Positions 1-5,969 of a stretch of DNA of 9,825 nucleotides are shown here, one piece after another. The notes below the pieces were generated by a model. The model saw nothing but the letters and a program-made list of their open reading frames with translations. It searched no databases and was not told the origin of the DNA. Origin of the DNA: JBOGWY01 sp050694015 (lineage in GTDB: Bacteria > Actinomycetota > CADDZG01 > WHSQ01); contig JBOGWY010000103.1 of the NCBI GenBank assembly GCA_050694015.1, forward strand, positions 1-9,825, read 5' to 3'. Positions within the stretch are counted from its first letter, which is position 1. Each line of letters begins with the position of its first letter. The position numbers and the translations under genes were made by a program.

Positions 1-1
1 G

Positions 2-436
2 CCCGGGGTCGGCAAGACCCATCTCGCGATCGCGCTTGGCATCTCGGCGACCGAGGCCGGCTATCGCACCTATTTCACTTCGGCCCAAGATCTCGTTCGC
101 CACCTCTCCCAGGCCCATCGCGACGGGCGCTTCAACTCCAAGATGCGCACCTACACCGGGCCCAGCGTGCTCGTCATCGACGAGCTCGGCTATCTCCCGA
201 TGGACGCGGAGTCGGCGCACTGGGTCTTCGAGGTCGTGACCCGGCGCTACGAGCGCGGTTCGATCGTGCTGACCTCGAACCGGGGCTTCGCGGAGTGGGG
301 CCAGGTGTTCGCCGATCCGGTGGTCGCGTCCGCGATCCTCGATCGTCTCCTTCATCACTCGACGGTCATGAACATCAAGGGGAAGTCGTTTCGGATGCGG
401 GCCCTGGAGGGAGAGGAGGTGACGTCTATGCTGTGA
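2..436 (+). CDS. istB: IstB-like ATP-binding helper of IS21 transposase (5' partial)
   Basis: This is the AAA+ ATPase that helps the IstA transposase choose and remodel target DNA. Only the last 144 residues are in the window; family members are about 250 residues, so roughly the N-terminal 40% is missing. The Walker A motif (PGVGKTH) sits at the window edge. Walker B follows as VLVIDELGYLPMD, and then the conserved LTSNRGFAEWGQVF and ILDRLLHHSTV stretches typical of IstB. The stop codon TGA at 434-436 is also the first three bases of the terminal tandem repeat. IstA should lie upstream, outside the window. The family assignment is firm; activity of the element cannot be judged. Confidence 0.93.
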   Translation, partial: PGVGKTHLAIALGISATEAGYRTYFTSAQDLVRHLSQAHRDGRFNSKMRTYTGPSVLVIDELGYLPMDAESAHWVFEVVTRRYERGSIVLTSNRGFAEWGQVFADPVVASAILDRLLHHSTVMNIKGKSFRMRALEGEEVTSML

Positions 437-484
437 TCAGGCCTGTGCACTTTTCGTGATCAGAACTGTGCACTTTTCGTGATC
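434..484 (+). repeat. IS21 terminal tandem repeats
   Basis: Two 23-bp units lie head to tail at 434-456 and 457-479, differing only in two adjacent bases, followed by the start of a third (TGATC, 480-484). The shared core CTGTGCACTTTTCGTGATC occurs at 443-461 and 466-484. IS21-family elements carry multiple short repeats at their ends that serve as transposase binding sites. That role is inferred here from position directly downstream of istB. Confidence 0.75.
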
Positions 485-566
485 GCCAACACCCTCGACT
501 CACTTACTCGCTTGGAGCGCCAACCTTCGGGACCACGAACTGGCCTGGGAGGGCTTTGTCACCCGC

Positions 567-1595
567 ATGGCGACGAACGACTTCAAGCCTGACGTCGTCA
601 TGGTTCAGGAGGTCGCAACACCTCTAAAGGACGACTTACTTGATGAAGTGAACAGCCAATTGGACCCGACGCCAGGTACTACTCCACAGTACGCAATTCT
701 GCACAGTGAAGACACGGCGCACGGATTCGGGTCCGGCGACGTTGCAATCGTCTACAACAAGAATCGGCTCACGCCGACAGGCCGTCGAAACACATGGCCC
801 GAGGTCAGGCCGTCGAATCCAGAAGCCGAGACATGTATAAATCCGGTGAATGGTCGCGCCAACTTCGCTGTGAGCTTCAATGACCGCTTGCTCAACCGAA
901 GCGTTGTGGTCGCGTCCGTGCATACCCACGGAGCATGCATCACGAATAACGCGCACCGCATGGCACAGAATCTCGAATGGAGGTGGGAAACAACTACGGT
1001 TTGGGAACCGATCCGCCGATTGACTATCGCAGGCGGAGATTTCAACGGGCGCCCCGACCAGCACGGAGACACCGCGGCGCAGGGACTCGAAACGGATCCA
1101 AGCTGCTGGTACCGGCGAATCTCAGCCTGGCATGAAGATTTCACGTCGGCAGGTGAGTCTTGCCCGCAGAATCCTACCTCTGTCTTCGACCGCTACACAG
1201 ATACAGTATGGGTGAGCGCCGGAACGGCTACGAACCCCGCCGCCACGACTCTCTGCGAACAGTTCACTCGAGGGGAAGAGTTCGGAGTGAACGATCCCGA
1301 TATTCATGACGCTGCGAATAGTTGCACCGACATCATCGATAACGAATCGCCTGCGAACGAGCCCGTGGCCGGTGCTGACGGCAGGCTAGACAAGAGCCGG
1401 ATCGACTACATCTGGGCCAGCTGGGAAAACATCTCCGGAGTTGCTGAGGCTGCTGCAGTCGCGGCAACTCGCATCCAACATGCAACTGCGGATCTCGGCG
1501 TTGATCCGAACCCCACCAGCCTCGACTTTCTGACTAACTATTCGGACCACCGCGCGGTTCAGACGCTGTTCGTGATGCCTCAGGATCCGACCTAA
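567..1595 (+). CDS. Endonuclease/exonuclease/phosphatase (EEP) family protein, 5'-truncated by IS
   Basis: The product is a metal-dependent phosphodiesterase of the EEP (DNase I-like) superfamily. Counting from ATG 567 (342 residues), the visible motifs are KPDVVMVQEV with catalytic Glu15, VASVHTHG at 115-122, IAGGDFN with Asp158 and Asn160, SRIDYIWAS with Asp280, and YSDHRAVQ with Asp327-His328. The reading frame is open upstream to 483 and the residues before ATG 567 (AWEGFVTRM, leading into the PDVV strand) look like family sequence. No ATG, GTG or TTG occurs in frame between 483 and 567. The native start, probable signal peptide and first beta strand, which usually carries a metal-binding Asn, therefore appear lost at the IS junction near 491. 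The only purine-rich stretch (GGGAGGG, 547-553) is 13 nt from the ATG, rather far for a ribosome site. This is probably a pseudogene, though most catalytic residues remain. Substrate (DNA, phospholipid or other phosphodiester) is unknown. Confidence 0.8.
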   Translation: MATNDFKPDVVMVQEVATPLKDDLLDEVNSQLDPTPGTTPQYAILHSEDTAHGFGSGDVAIVYNKNRLTPTGRRNTWPEVRPSNPEAETCINPVNGRANFAVSFNDRLLNRSVVVASVHTHGACITNNAHRMAQNLEWRWETTTVWEPIRRLTIAGGDFNGRPDQHGDTAAQGLETDPSCWYRRISAWHEDFTSAGESCPQNPTSVFDRYTDTVWVSAGTATNPAATTLCEQFTRGEEFGVNDPDIHDAANSCTDIIDNESPANEPVAGADGRLDKSRIDYIWASWENISGVAEAAAVAATRIQHATADLGVDPNPTSLDFLTNYSDHRAVQTLFVMPQDPT

Positions 1596-1618
1596 CTCCT
1601 GCTTTCCGACCTAACTCC
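1586..1618 (+). repeat. 14-bp direct repeat at the EEP gene end
   Basis: TCCGACCTAACTCC occurs at 1586-1599 and exactly again at 1605-1618, a 19-bp period. The first copy contains the TAA stop of the EEP gene. The second overlaps a small hairpin (CTAAC 1611-1615, loop TCCC, GTTAG 1620-1624). A local duplication is the simplest reading. The 5-bp stem is too weak to call a terminator. Confidence 0.5.
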
Positions 1619-1639
1619 CGTTAGTAGACCGCGACGACC

Positions 1640-1660
1640 TATTATCAGGAAGAGGGAGGG
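1640..1660 (+). promoter_or_regulatory. Possible -10 element and ribosome binding site of the RTX-like gene
   Basis: TATTAT at 1640-1645 matches five of six bases of the sigma-70 -10 consensus. It is followed by the purine-rich run AGGAAGAGGGAGGG (1647-1660), ending 4 nt before the TTG start at 1665. No convincing -35 hexamer is present, so the promoter part is tentative. The purine run supports the TTG start. Confidence 0.35.
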
Positions 1661-1664
1661 TGAC

Positions 1665-2864
1665 TTGCTAAGGAAGCCGTGGCGAACGGGACTCAGCCTT
1701 CTTTTCGCCACGGCTCTTGCAGTAACGGCGAGCCCTCCCATCAAGGGTTCCGCAGCGGCGAGCCCGCCGCTTTGCTTCGGGCACCCAGCAACCATCGTGG
1801 GGACTGATTCAGACGACCGCATCCGAGGGACCAAACGGGCCGACGTGATCGCATCGCTCAAGGGACGTGACGAGATCTCGGGTGGCGGTGGTGACGACAT
1901 CATCTGCGCCGGCGCAGGTGGGCGAAAGACGGGAGACTCTTACGACTACGAATATGTGTGGGGGGGCCCGGGGAACGACCGCGTCTCTGGAGGCCCCGGT
2001 GCAGAAGTCATCGATCTAGCGGGTGGTGCCGACCGCGCGCACGGCGGCGCGGGAAGAGATCAGTTACGCGGTCGAGGCGGCGATGATCGACTCGTTGGGG
2101 GGACAGGGGCCGACGTTCTGATCGGTGACGCTGGAAATGATCGAATCAGTGGCAATCGCGGCTCGGATTACATCGATCCCGGCGTGGATAACGACAAGAT
2201 CGACGGTGGGAAAGATGGTGCTGCGGGAGATCTCGTCACTTATCTGACGGCAGCGAAGACGTCATCCATCACAGTGAATCTGTTGCGCGGGTTCGCGCGC
2301 GGACGAGGCGAAGACACCCTGGGCGACGTCGAAAATATATGGACGGATTACGGAGCAGACCACATCGTCGGCAACCACAAACCAAATGCCGTGTACTCGG
2401 CCGAAGGAAACGACACGATCGTAGGAAACGGTGGGGATGATTGCCTCGCACCGGGTGGTAGCGAAAACGAGATCTACGGTGGGGAAGGCTTCGATTTCTT
2501 CAGCACGCGCCACTATTACAACTGCTTGAAAGAACCCTACGACTTTGGCCTAGTGGAAGGCGTGGTGTTTGGAGGGATGACGGTGGATCTCGCCGATGGC
2601 CGCGCCGACGACGGCGACGCGACCTCGATCCTTCATAGCATCGAAGGGGCCTTCGGCTACGCGACCGAAACCGACCACCTGTGGGGTGACGACTCAACAA
2701 ACCACCTATACGGCGGTGGCGCGACGGACATGCTTCACGGCCGGGGCGGAGACGATCTGCTCGACGGCGGCGGAAATTACGACAGCTTGGATGGTGGAGA
2801 CGGCAACGATACCTGCATCAATGGCGAGGCCAACGTCGCCTGCGAAGACTCGCGCCGCCGATAA
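1665..2864 (+). CDS. Secreted protein with RTX-like calcium-binding repeats
   Basis: A predicted exported protein of 399 residues built largely of hemolysin-type (RTX) nonapeptide repeats, which form a calcium-stabilised parallel beta-roll. Residues 1-31 look like a Sec signal peptide: basic MLRKPWRTG, a hydrophobic core LSLLFATALAV, and a likely cut near GSAAA. Repeats of GGxGxDxIxG type follow, for example ISGGGGDDII (71-80), GGTGADVLIGDAGNDRISG (145-163), GNGGDDCLAPGG (254-265) and GGDDLLDGGG (361-370). Between them are non-repeat strands (VTYLTAAKTSSITVNLLRG, MTVDLADGRADDGD) also seen in beta-roll proteins. Six cysteines remain in the predicted mature part. The start is TTG because no ATG or GTG lies in frame nearby; an overlapping GTG at 1660 is out of frame and stops at once. 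No catalytic domain or type I secretion tail is visible. It could be a surface or matrix protein, or a calcium-dependent partner of the adjacent EEP enzyme. Confidence 0.85.
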   Translation: MLRKPWRTGLSLLFATALAVTASPPIKGSAAASPPLCFGHPATIVGTDSDDRIRGTKRADVIASLKGRDEISGGGGDDIICAGAGGRKTGDSYDYEYVWGGPGNDRVSGGPGAEVIDLAGGADRAHGGAGRDQLRGRGGDDRLVGGTGADVLIGDAGNDRISGNRGSDYIDPGVDNDKIDGGKDGAAGDLVTYLTAAKTSSITVNLLRGFARGRGEDTLGDVENIWTDYGADHIVGNHKPNAVYSAEGNDTIVGNGGDDCLAPGGSENEIYGGEGFDFFSTRHYYNCLKEPYDFGLVEGVVFGGMTVDLADGRADDGDATSILHSIEGAFGYATETDHLWGDDSTNHLYGGGATDMLHGRGGDDLLDGGGNYDSLDGGDGNDTCINGEANVACEDSRRR

Positions 2865-2880
2865 GGGCCCCCGCCCCCCG

Positions 2881-2928
2881 TTCTGTCTGCACACAGCCCG
2901 CAACCAGAGGGGTCATGTGCAGACAGAA
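2881..2928. repeat. Perfect 13-bp inverted repeat upstream of the MTHFR-like gene
   Basis: TTCTGTCTGCACA (2881-2893) is the exact reverse complement of 2916-2928, with a 22-nt loop between. It sits 17 nt after the RTX-like stop and ends 26 nt before the MTHFR-like ATG. There is no T-run after it, so it is not a classical intrinsic terminator. It could be an operator, because the right arm covers the expected -35 region, or an RNA hairpin ending the upstream transcript. Confidence 0.55.
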
Positions 2929-2940
2929 GCGAGAGGCTGG

Positions 2941-2946
2941 TATATC
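2941..2946 (+). promoter_or_regulatory. Possible -10 box of a leaderless transcript
   Basis: TATATC lies 8 nt before the ATG at 2955, so transcription would begin at or next to the start codon. This is a common arrangement in actinobacteria. The gene has no good Shine-Dalgarno; the nearest candidate, GAGAGG at 2931-2936, is 18 nt from the ATG. The hexamer at -35 spacing (TGCAGA, 2918-2923) is a poor match, so this is a weak call. Confidence 0.3.
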
Positions 2947-2954
2947 CATCGTTC

Positions 2955-3785
2955 ATGGAAACATCGGGTCCCATCGTTCCTCCGCCCCCTGAGCCGCCCC
3001 CGTCGTTTCTGGACGGCGATCGCTTCAGCACGCTCATCGAGCTGGAGCCGCCCCGCGCGCCGGACATGAGCCACGTGCACGAGCAGATCGACGTCCTCAA
3101 AGGCGTGAGCGACGCCTTCCTGATCCCCGACAACCACCTGGGCCGCGCCACGGTATCGAGTGTGAGTGTCGCCCATGAGGTCGCGTACATGGGAAGCCGG
3201 TCGATCGCGTGCATGAACGCACGGGACCGCAATCTGCTGGGCTTCCGGCGCGATCTGCTGACGTCGGCTTCGTACGGGGTCGATCACTTCCTGTTCGTCT
3301 ACGGGGACGCGCCGAAGGAGGGACGGCGGACGATGGACCTGACCGTCCGCGGCATGATCGAGGAGGTCCACTCCTACGGAACGGGACCTTTGTTCACCGG
3401 CTATGCCGACTTCAAGATCGGAACCGTGACGCGGCCGGGCCGCGATCTCGCATGGCGCTCCCGGGCCGACTTCATCTTCGTGCAGATCTCCTACGACATG
3501 GAGAGGCTCGTTGCCTGGCGCGAGTCGCTGAACTTCGACGGACGCCTGTACGCAGGTGTGCTCGTGCTGGCGAGCAAGCGGATGGCGGAGCGAGTGAACG
3601 CGTCGATCCCCGACATCCGCATCCCGCAGACGATCATCGACAAGCTCGACGACGACTCCGAGGTTGGGCTCGACCTCGCGTGCGAGCAGATCCAGTCGAT
3701 CAAAGATTCGGGAGCCTTCGACGGTGTGCATCTCGTTCCCGTCGGGCGCTACCGGCAGATGGCGGAGCGGCTCGCGGCTCTTTAG
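2955..3785 (+). CDS. Methylenetetrahydrofolate reductase (MTHFR/MetF) family protein
   Basis: A flavin-dependent TIM-barrel protein (276 residues) of the family that reduces 5,10-methylene-THF to 5-methyl-THF for methionine synthesis. Residues matching E. coli MetF are IELEPPR with Glu29 (MetF Glu28), CMNARDRN at 86-93, FVYGDAP with Asp118 (MetF Asp120), and FVQISYD with Gln177 (MetF Gln183). The C-terminal DDDSE...SGAFDGVHLVPVGRY matches the end of MetF. The N-terminus has an unusual proline-rich lead (PIVPPPPEPPP, residues 6-16). The length is close to that of bacterial MetF (about 296). The gene is convergent with the GshB-like gene, the stop codons being one base apart. The true substrate is uncertain because short MTHFR-like paralogues occur beside C1-pathway genes, and none are seen here. 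The family call is strong; in vivo MetF function is moderate. Confidence 0.82.
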   Translation: METSGPIVPPPPEPPPSFLDGDRFSTLIELEPPRAPDMSHVHEQIDVLKGVSDAFLIPDNHLGRATVSSVSVAHEVAYMGSRSIACMNARDRNLLGFRRDLLTSASYGVDHFLFVYGDAPKEGRRTMDLTVRGMIEEVHSYGTGPLFTGYADFKIGTVTRPGRDLAWRSRADFIFVQISYDMERLVAWRESLNFDGRLYAGVLVLASKRMAERVNASIPDIRIPQTIIDKLDDDSEVGLDLACEQIQSIKDSGAFDGVHLVPVGRYRQMAERLAAL

Positions 3786-3786
3786 A

Positions 3787-4773
3787 TCAGCGCTTGCGTT
3801 CGAGCGCCTCGATGACCATGGGCGCGAAATCTATCTCCGTGAAGTGCTCCACGGCCTGGAGACCTCCGGGGCTCTCCGCGTTTATCTCGACGACCTTGCT
3901 CCCGATGATGTCGAGCCCGATGAAGAACATCCCGTCCTGTTGCAGGCGCCCGCTCATCGCATCGACTATCGCGAGGATGTCCTCGGAGATCTCGGCCTCC
4001 TTGGGCTTCCCTCCGGTGCTCACGTTGGCTCGGGGATCGTTGCCGGCCGGGACGCGCCGGAACGCCGCATAGGCACCGTCGACTTCGAGCGGACGCCCCT
4101 CCAACAGGAAGATGCGAAGGTCGCCGTCCTCGGCCCCCGTGACGCGTTCCTGCGCCAGCACGTAGCCGTCCTCGAGCACGGACTCGATCATCTGCGAGAG
4201 GTTCGGCTCGCTCGCGTCCTCCACCAGGAAGACGTTGCGTCCCTTGGCTCCGTAGAGCGGCTTGATCACCGTGGCGCCGGTCTCCTCGACGAAGGCCCGG
4301 ATCTCGTCGGGGTCACGGCTGACGTGACTGCGCGGCCTCACGTCCTCGGGGAACTCCTCGAGGTAGAGCTTGCTCGACGCGCGCATGAGACCCGTCGGAT
4401 CGTTGACGACCAGCACGCCGGCCTTCGAGAGCATGTGACCGAAGACGATGCCGGCCTCCATGGCCCACGGGCGCGCGTGAAGGTCCTCGATCGAGTCGTT
4501 CCTCAGCATCACCACGTCGACGTCGTCGAGGGCCAGATCGGTGCCGGAGTCTTCTTCCTTCACGCGGTCGAGGAACGACGTCAGGTCGTCGCCCGACGAA
4601 TGACGCGCCACGTGCGCGTTCGCCCGGACCTTCCCCGACGGTTCGTACCGAACATCGCCCGCACCCACGTACCAGACGTCGTGGCCCATGCGAGCGGCCG
4701 CGATCGCGAAACGCGTCGTCGTGTACTCGTCCACTTCGGTGGCAACGTCGTTGACGAAGAAGACGATCTTCAT
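3787..4773 (-). CDS. GshB-like ATP-grasp ligase (glutathione synthetase family)
   Basis: A 328-residue ATP-grasp enzyme aligned along its whole length with prokaryotic glutathione synthetase, which joins gamma-glutamylcysteine to glycine using ATP. Visible motifs are the N-terminal domain MKIVFFVNDV; VVNDPTGLMRASSKL (122-136); the nucleotide-binding VIKPLYGAKGRNVF (169-182, Lys171); GDLRIFLLEGRPL (217-229); RRVPAGNDPRANVSTGG (239-255, Arg248); and the metal-binding FIGLDIIG (284-291, Asp288) and VEINAESPGG (295-304, Glu297, Asn299). The ATG overlaps the upstream DUF1704 stop by 4 nt (ATGA), indicating translational coupling; upstream GGGGTGA is a modest ribosome site. No glutamate-cysteine ligase gene is present, and most actinobacteria make mycothiol rather than glutathione. 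Homologues of this pair (DUF1704/QEGLA plus GshB-like) are known together elsewhere, so the substrate may not be gamma-Glu-Cys. Confidence 0.88.
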   Translation of the reverse strand: MKIVFFVNDVATEVDEYTTTRFAIAAARMGHDVWYVGAGDVRYEPSGKVRANAHVARHSSGDDLTSFLDRVKEEDSGTDLALDDVDVVMLRNDSIEDLHARPWAMEAGIVFGHMLSKAGVLVVNDPTGLMRASSKLYLEEFPEDVRPRSHVSRDPDEIRAFVEETGATVIKPLYGAKGRNVFLVEDASEPNLSQMIESVLEDGYVLAQERVTGAEDGDLRIFLLEGRPLEVDGAYAAFRRVPAGNDPRANVSTGGKPKEAEISEDILAIVDAMSGRLQQDGMFFIGLDIIGSKVVEINAESPGGLQAVEHFTEIDFAPMVIEALERKR

Positions 4774-5969
4774 GTGTCGTCACCCCGGACGAGGTCCAGC
4801 ACGGTGATGCCCTCGAACACCGCGGCGAGCCGCAGAGGAGCCGGCCCCGCGTCGAGCCAGTGGGGCCGGATCCAGGCGGGCGTGAGCACGCCTCGCTCGA
4901 GCAGCTCCTCGACCAACGGCACGTGGTCCAGCGACAACTTGCCCACGAGCAACGGCGAGAGGTCCTTACGCAGCGTTGCGAACTCGAGGACGCGGCTGAT
5001 CCCGCGCAGGTAGATGACGTCCTTAGTGAGCCCGCCGCTCCGCGCAACGCGGATCGCGACCCCCCACGCGGTCTGCGGCGCGAAACCGAACCCCTCGTGC
5101 AGCTCCTCGAAGATCTCGATGAACCCTGCGCCGTCGAGAAGACGGCGCACCGCGACGACGCGAGCCGCCAGGATGCGAAGCCGCTGAGGGTCGAGGCCGT
5201 CGATCGCGTACTCCGCGAGCACCGCCAGCCCCTCCTGCGTCTCCTCGTAGCCGGGGAGACCGACCGCCAAGATCTTCAGCGGTTGCGCGTTCCCGTTCGC
5301 GTACGTGATCACGTGGGTGCCGATCTCGTGCTGGATCAAGGGATCGACGCGCGTGGCACGGAAGTTCGCGGTCGCAGGGATCAGCAGCTTCCCGTGCGAG
5401 ACCATCAGATCGGAAACGTCGGAGCGGACCTCCAGTTCGTGCGTGAAGCCCGGATACTCGCCTCGGTAGCGATCGAGCTCTTGCCGGGCGGCGTCGGCGA
5501 ACGCGGTCGCCGCGACGCGACGATCCGGGCTCGGCTCGCTCGGGATCAGCTCGAGGAGATCGCGCGCGTCCTTGACGAGACGTTCGCCCGGATCTCCGTA
5601 GAGAGCCACCGACCCGTACAGGAACCTCGACGTGTCGCGGTCCTGCAACAGCGTGATCTGACGCGCCAGCTCGTCACGCTTGTCGTGGAGCAGTTCGGCG
5701 AGACCCGGATCTTCGACCCGCTCGATCTCGAGCGCGTACAGACGTCTGCGTGCAAGGTCGGGATCGACCGGCAGCGGCCGCGACTGCAGGGAGGGCGGGC
5801 GGCTGAACCCGCTCTTTTCGAAGTCGGACCATGCCTCGGCGGCGTTGATCGGCGTGATGCTGAGGAGCAGCTGGAGCTCCTTCTCGATCGCCGTCAGGGC
5901 ATGGTCGATCTCAACGACGATGCTCTCGGTTGTCACGGCTTCCGCGTACCCATCCGGGCAGCGAAGCAA
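4770..5969 (-). CDS. DUF1704 / QEGLA-motif predicted zinc metallopeptidase
   Basis: A 399-residue member of the DUF1704 family, often annotated as flavohemoglobin expression-modulating QEGLA motif protein. It carries the non-canonical HExxxH motif HEIGTH (214-219: His214, Glu215, His219) and the diagnostic TQEGLA (244-249), whose Glu246 is the likely third metal ligand. A later conserved block GGLTKDVIYLRG lies at 312-323. The same family includes human MATCAP, a carboxypeptidase that removes the C-terminal tyrosine of alpha-tubulin. A catalytic zinc-peptidase role is inferred from that; the bacterial substrate is unknown. No signal peptide or membrane segment is seen, so it is cytoplasmic. 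The chosen start is TTG at 5969, which abuts the sigma-factor TGA and has GGAGG 8 nt upstream (5982-5978). A GTG at 5936 (giving VTTESIVVEID) is the alternative but has a weaker ribosome site. The 3' end overlaps the GshB-like ATG by 4 nt. Confidence 0.88.
   Translation of the reverse strand: MLRCPDGYAEAVTTESIVVEIDHALTAIEKELQLLLSITPINAAEAWSDFEKSGFSRPPSLQSRPLPVDPDLARRRLYALEIERVEDPGLAELLHDKRDELARQITLLQDRDTSRFLYGSVALYGDPGERLVKDARDLLELIPSEPSPDRRVAATAFADAARQELDRYRGEYPGFTHELEVRSDVSDLMVSHGKLLIPATANFRATRVDPLIQHEIGTHVITYANGNAQPLKILAVGLPGYEETQEGLAVLAEYAIDGLDPQRLRILAARVVAVRRLLDGAGFIEIFEELHEGFGFAPQTAWGVAIRVARSGGLTKDVIYLRGISRVLEFATLRKDLSPLLVGKLSLDHVPLVEELLERGVLTPAWIRPHWLDAGPAPLRLAAVFEGITVLDLVRGDDT

Larger units (their letters stand above)
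1..491 (+). mobile_element. IS21-family insertion sequence, right end (partial)
   Basis: The element is cut by the window start. It contains the 3' part of istB and then short tandem repeats of the kind found at IS21-family ends, where the IstA transposase binds. The outer end is placed near 488-491, because the reverse complement from 491 starts TGTTGGCGATCACG and IS21-family ends usually begin with TG. Coding sequence of an unrelated EEP protein begins directly after it. The left end, istA and any target duplication lie outside the window, so the boundary is accurate only to a few bases. Confidence 0.8.

Noticed and set aside
434..484. Tandem repeats considered as a CRISPR array
   Set aside because: Only two units with no spacers of CRISPR length, located right after istB at an IS end.
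636..1144. Minus-strand open frames inside the EEP gene
   Set aside because: The plus-strand frame carries ordered EEP catalytic motifs; the reverse frames have no ribosome site or family resemblance.
2881..2928. Inverted repeat as a rho-independent terminator for the RTX-like gene
   Set aside because: The loop is 22 nt, stem GC content is modest and there is no following T-run; kept only as an inverted repeat.
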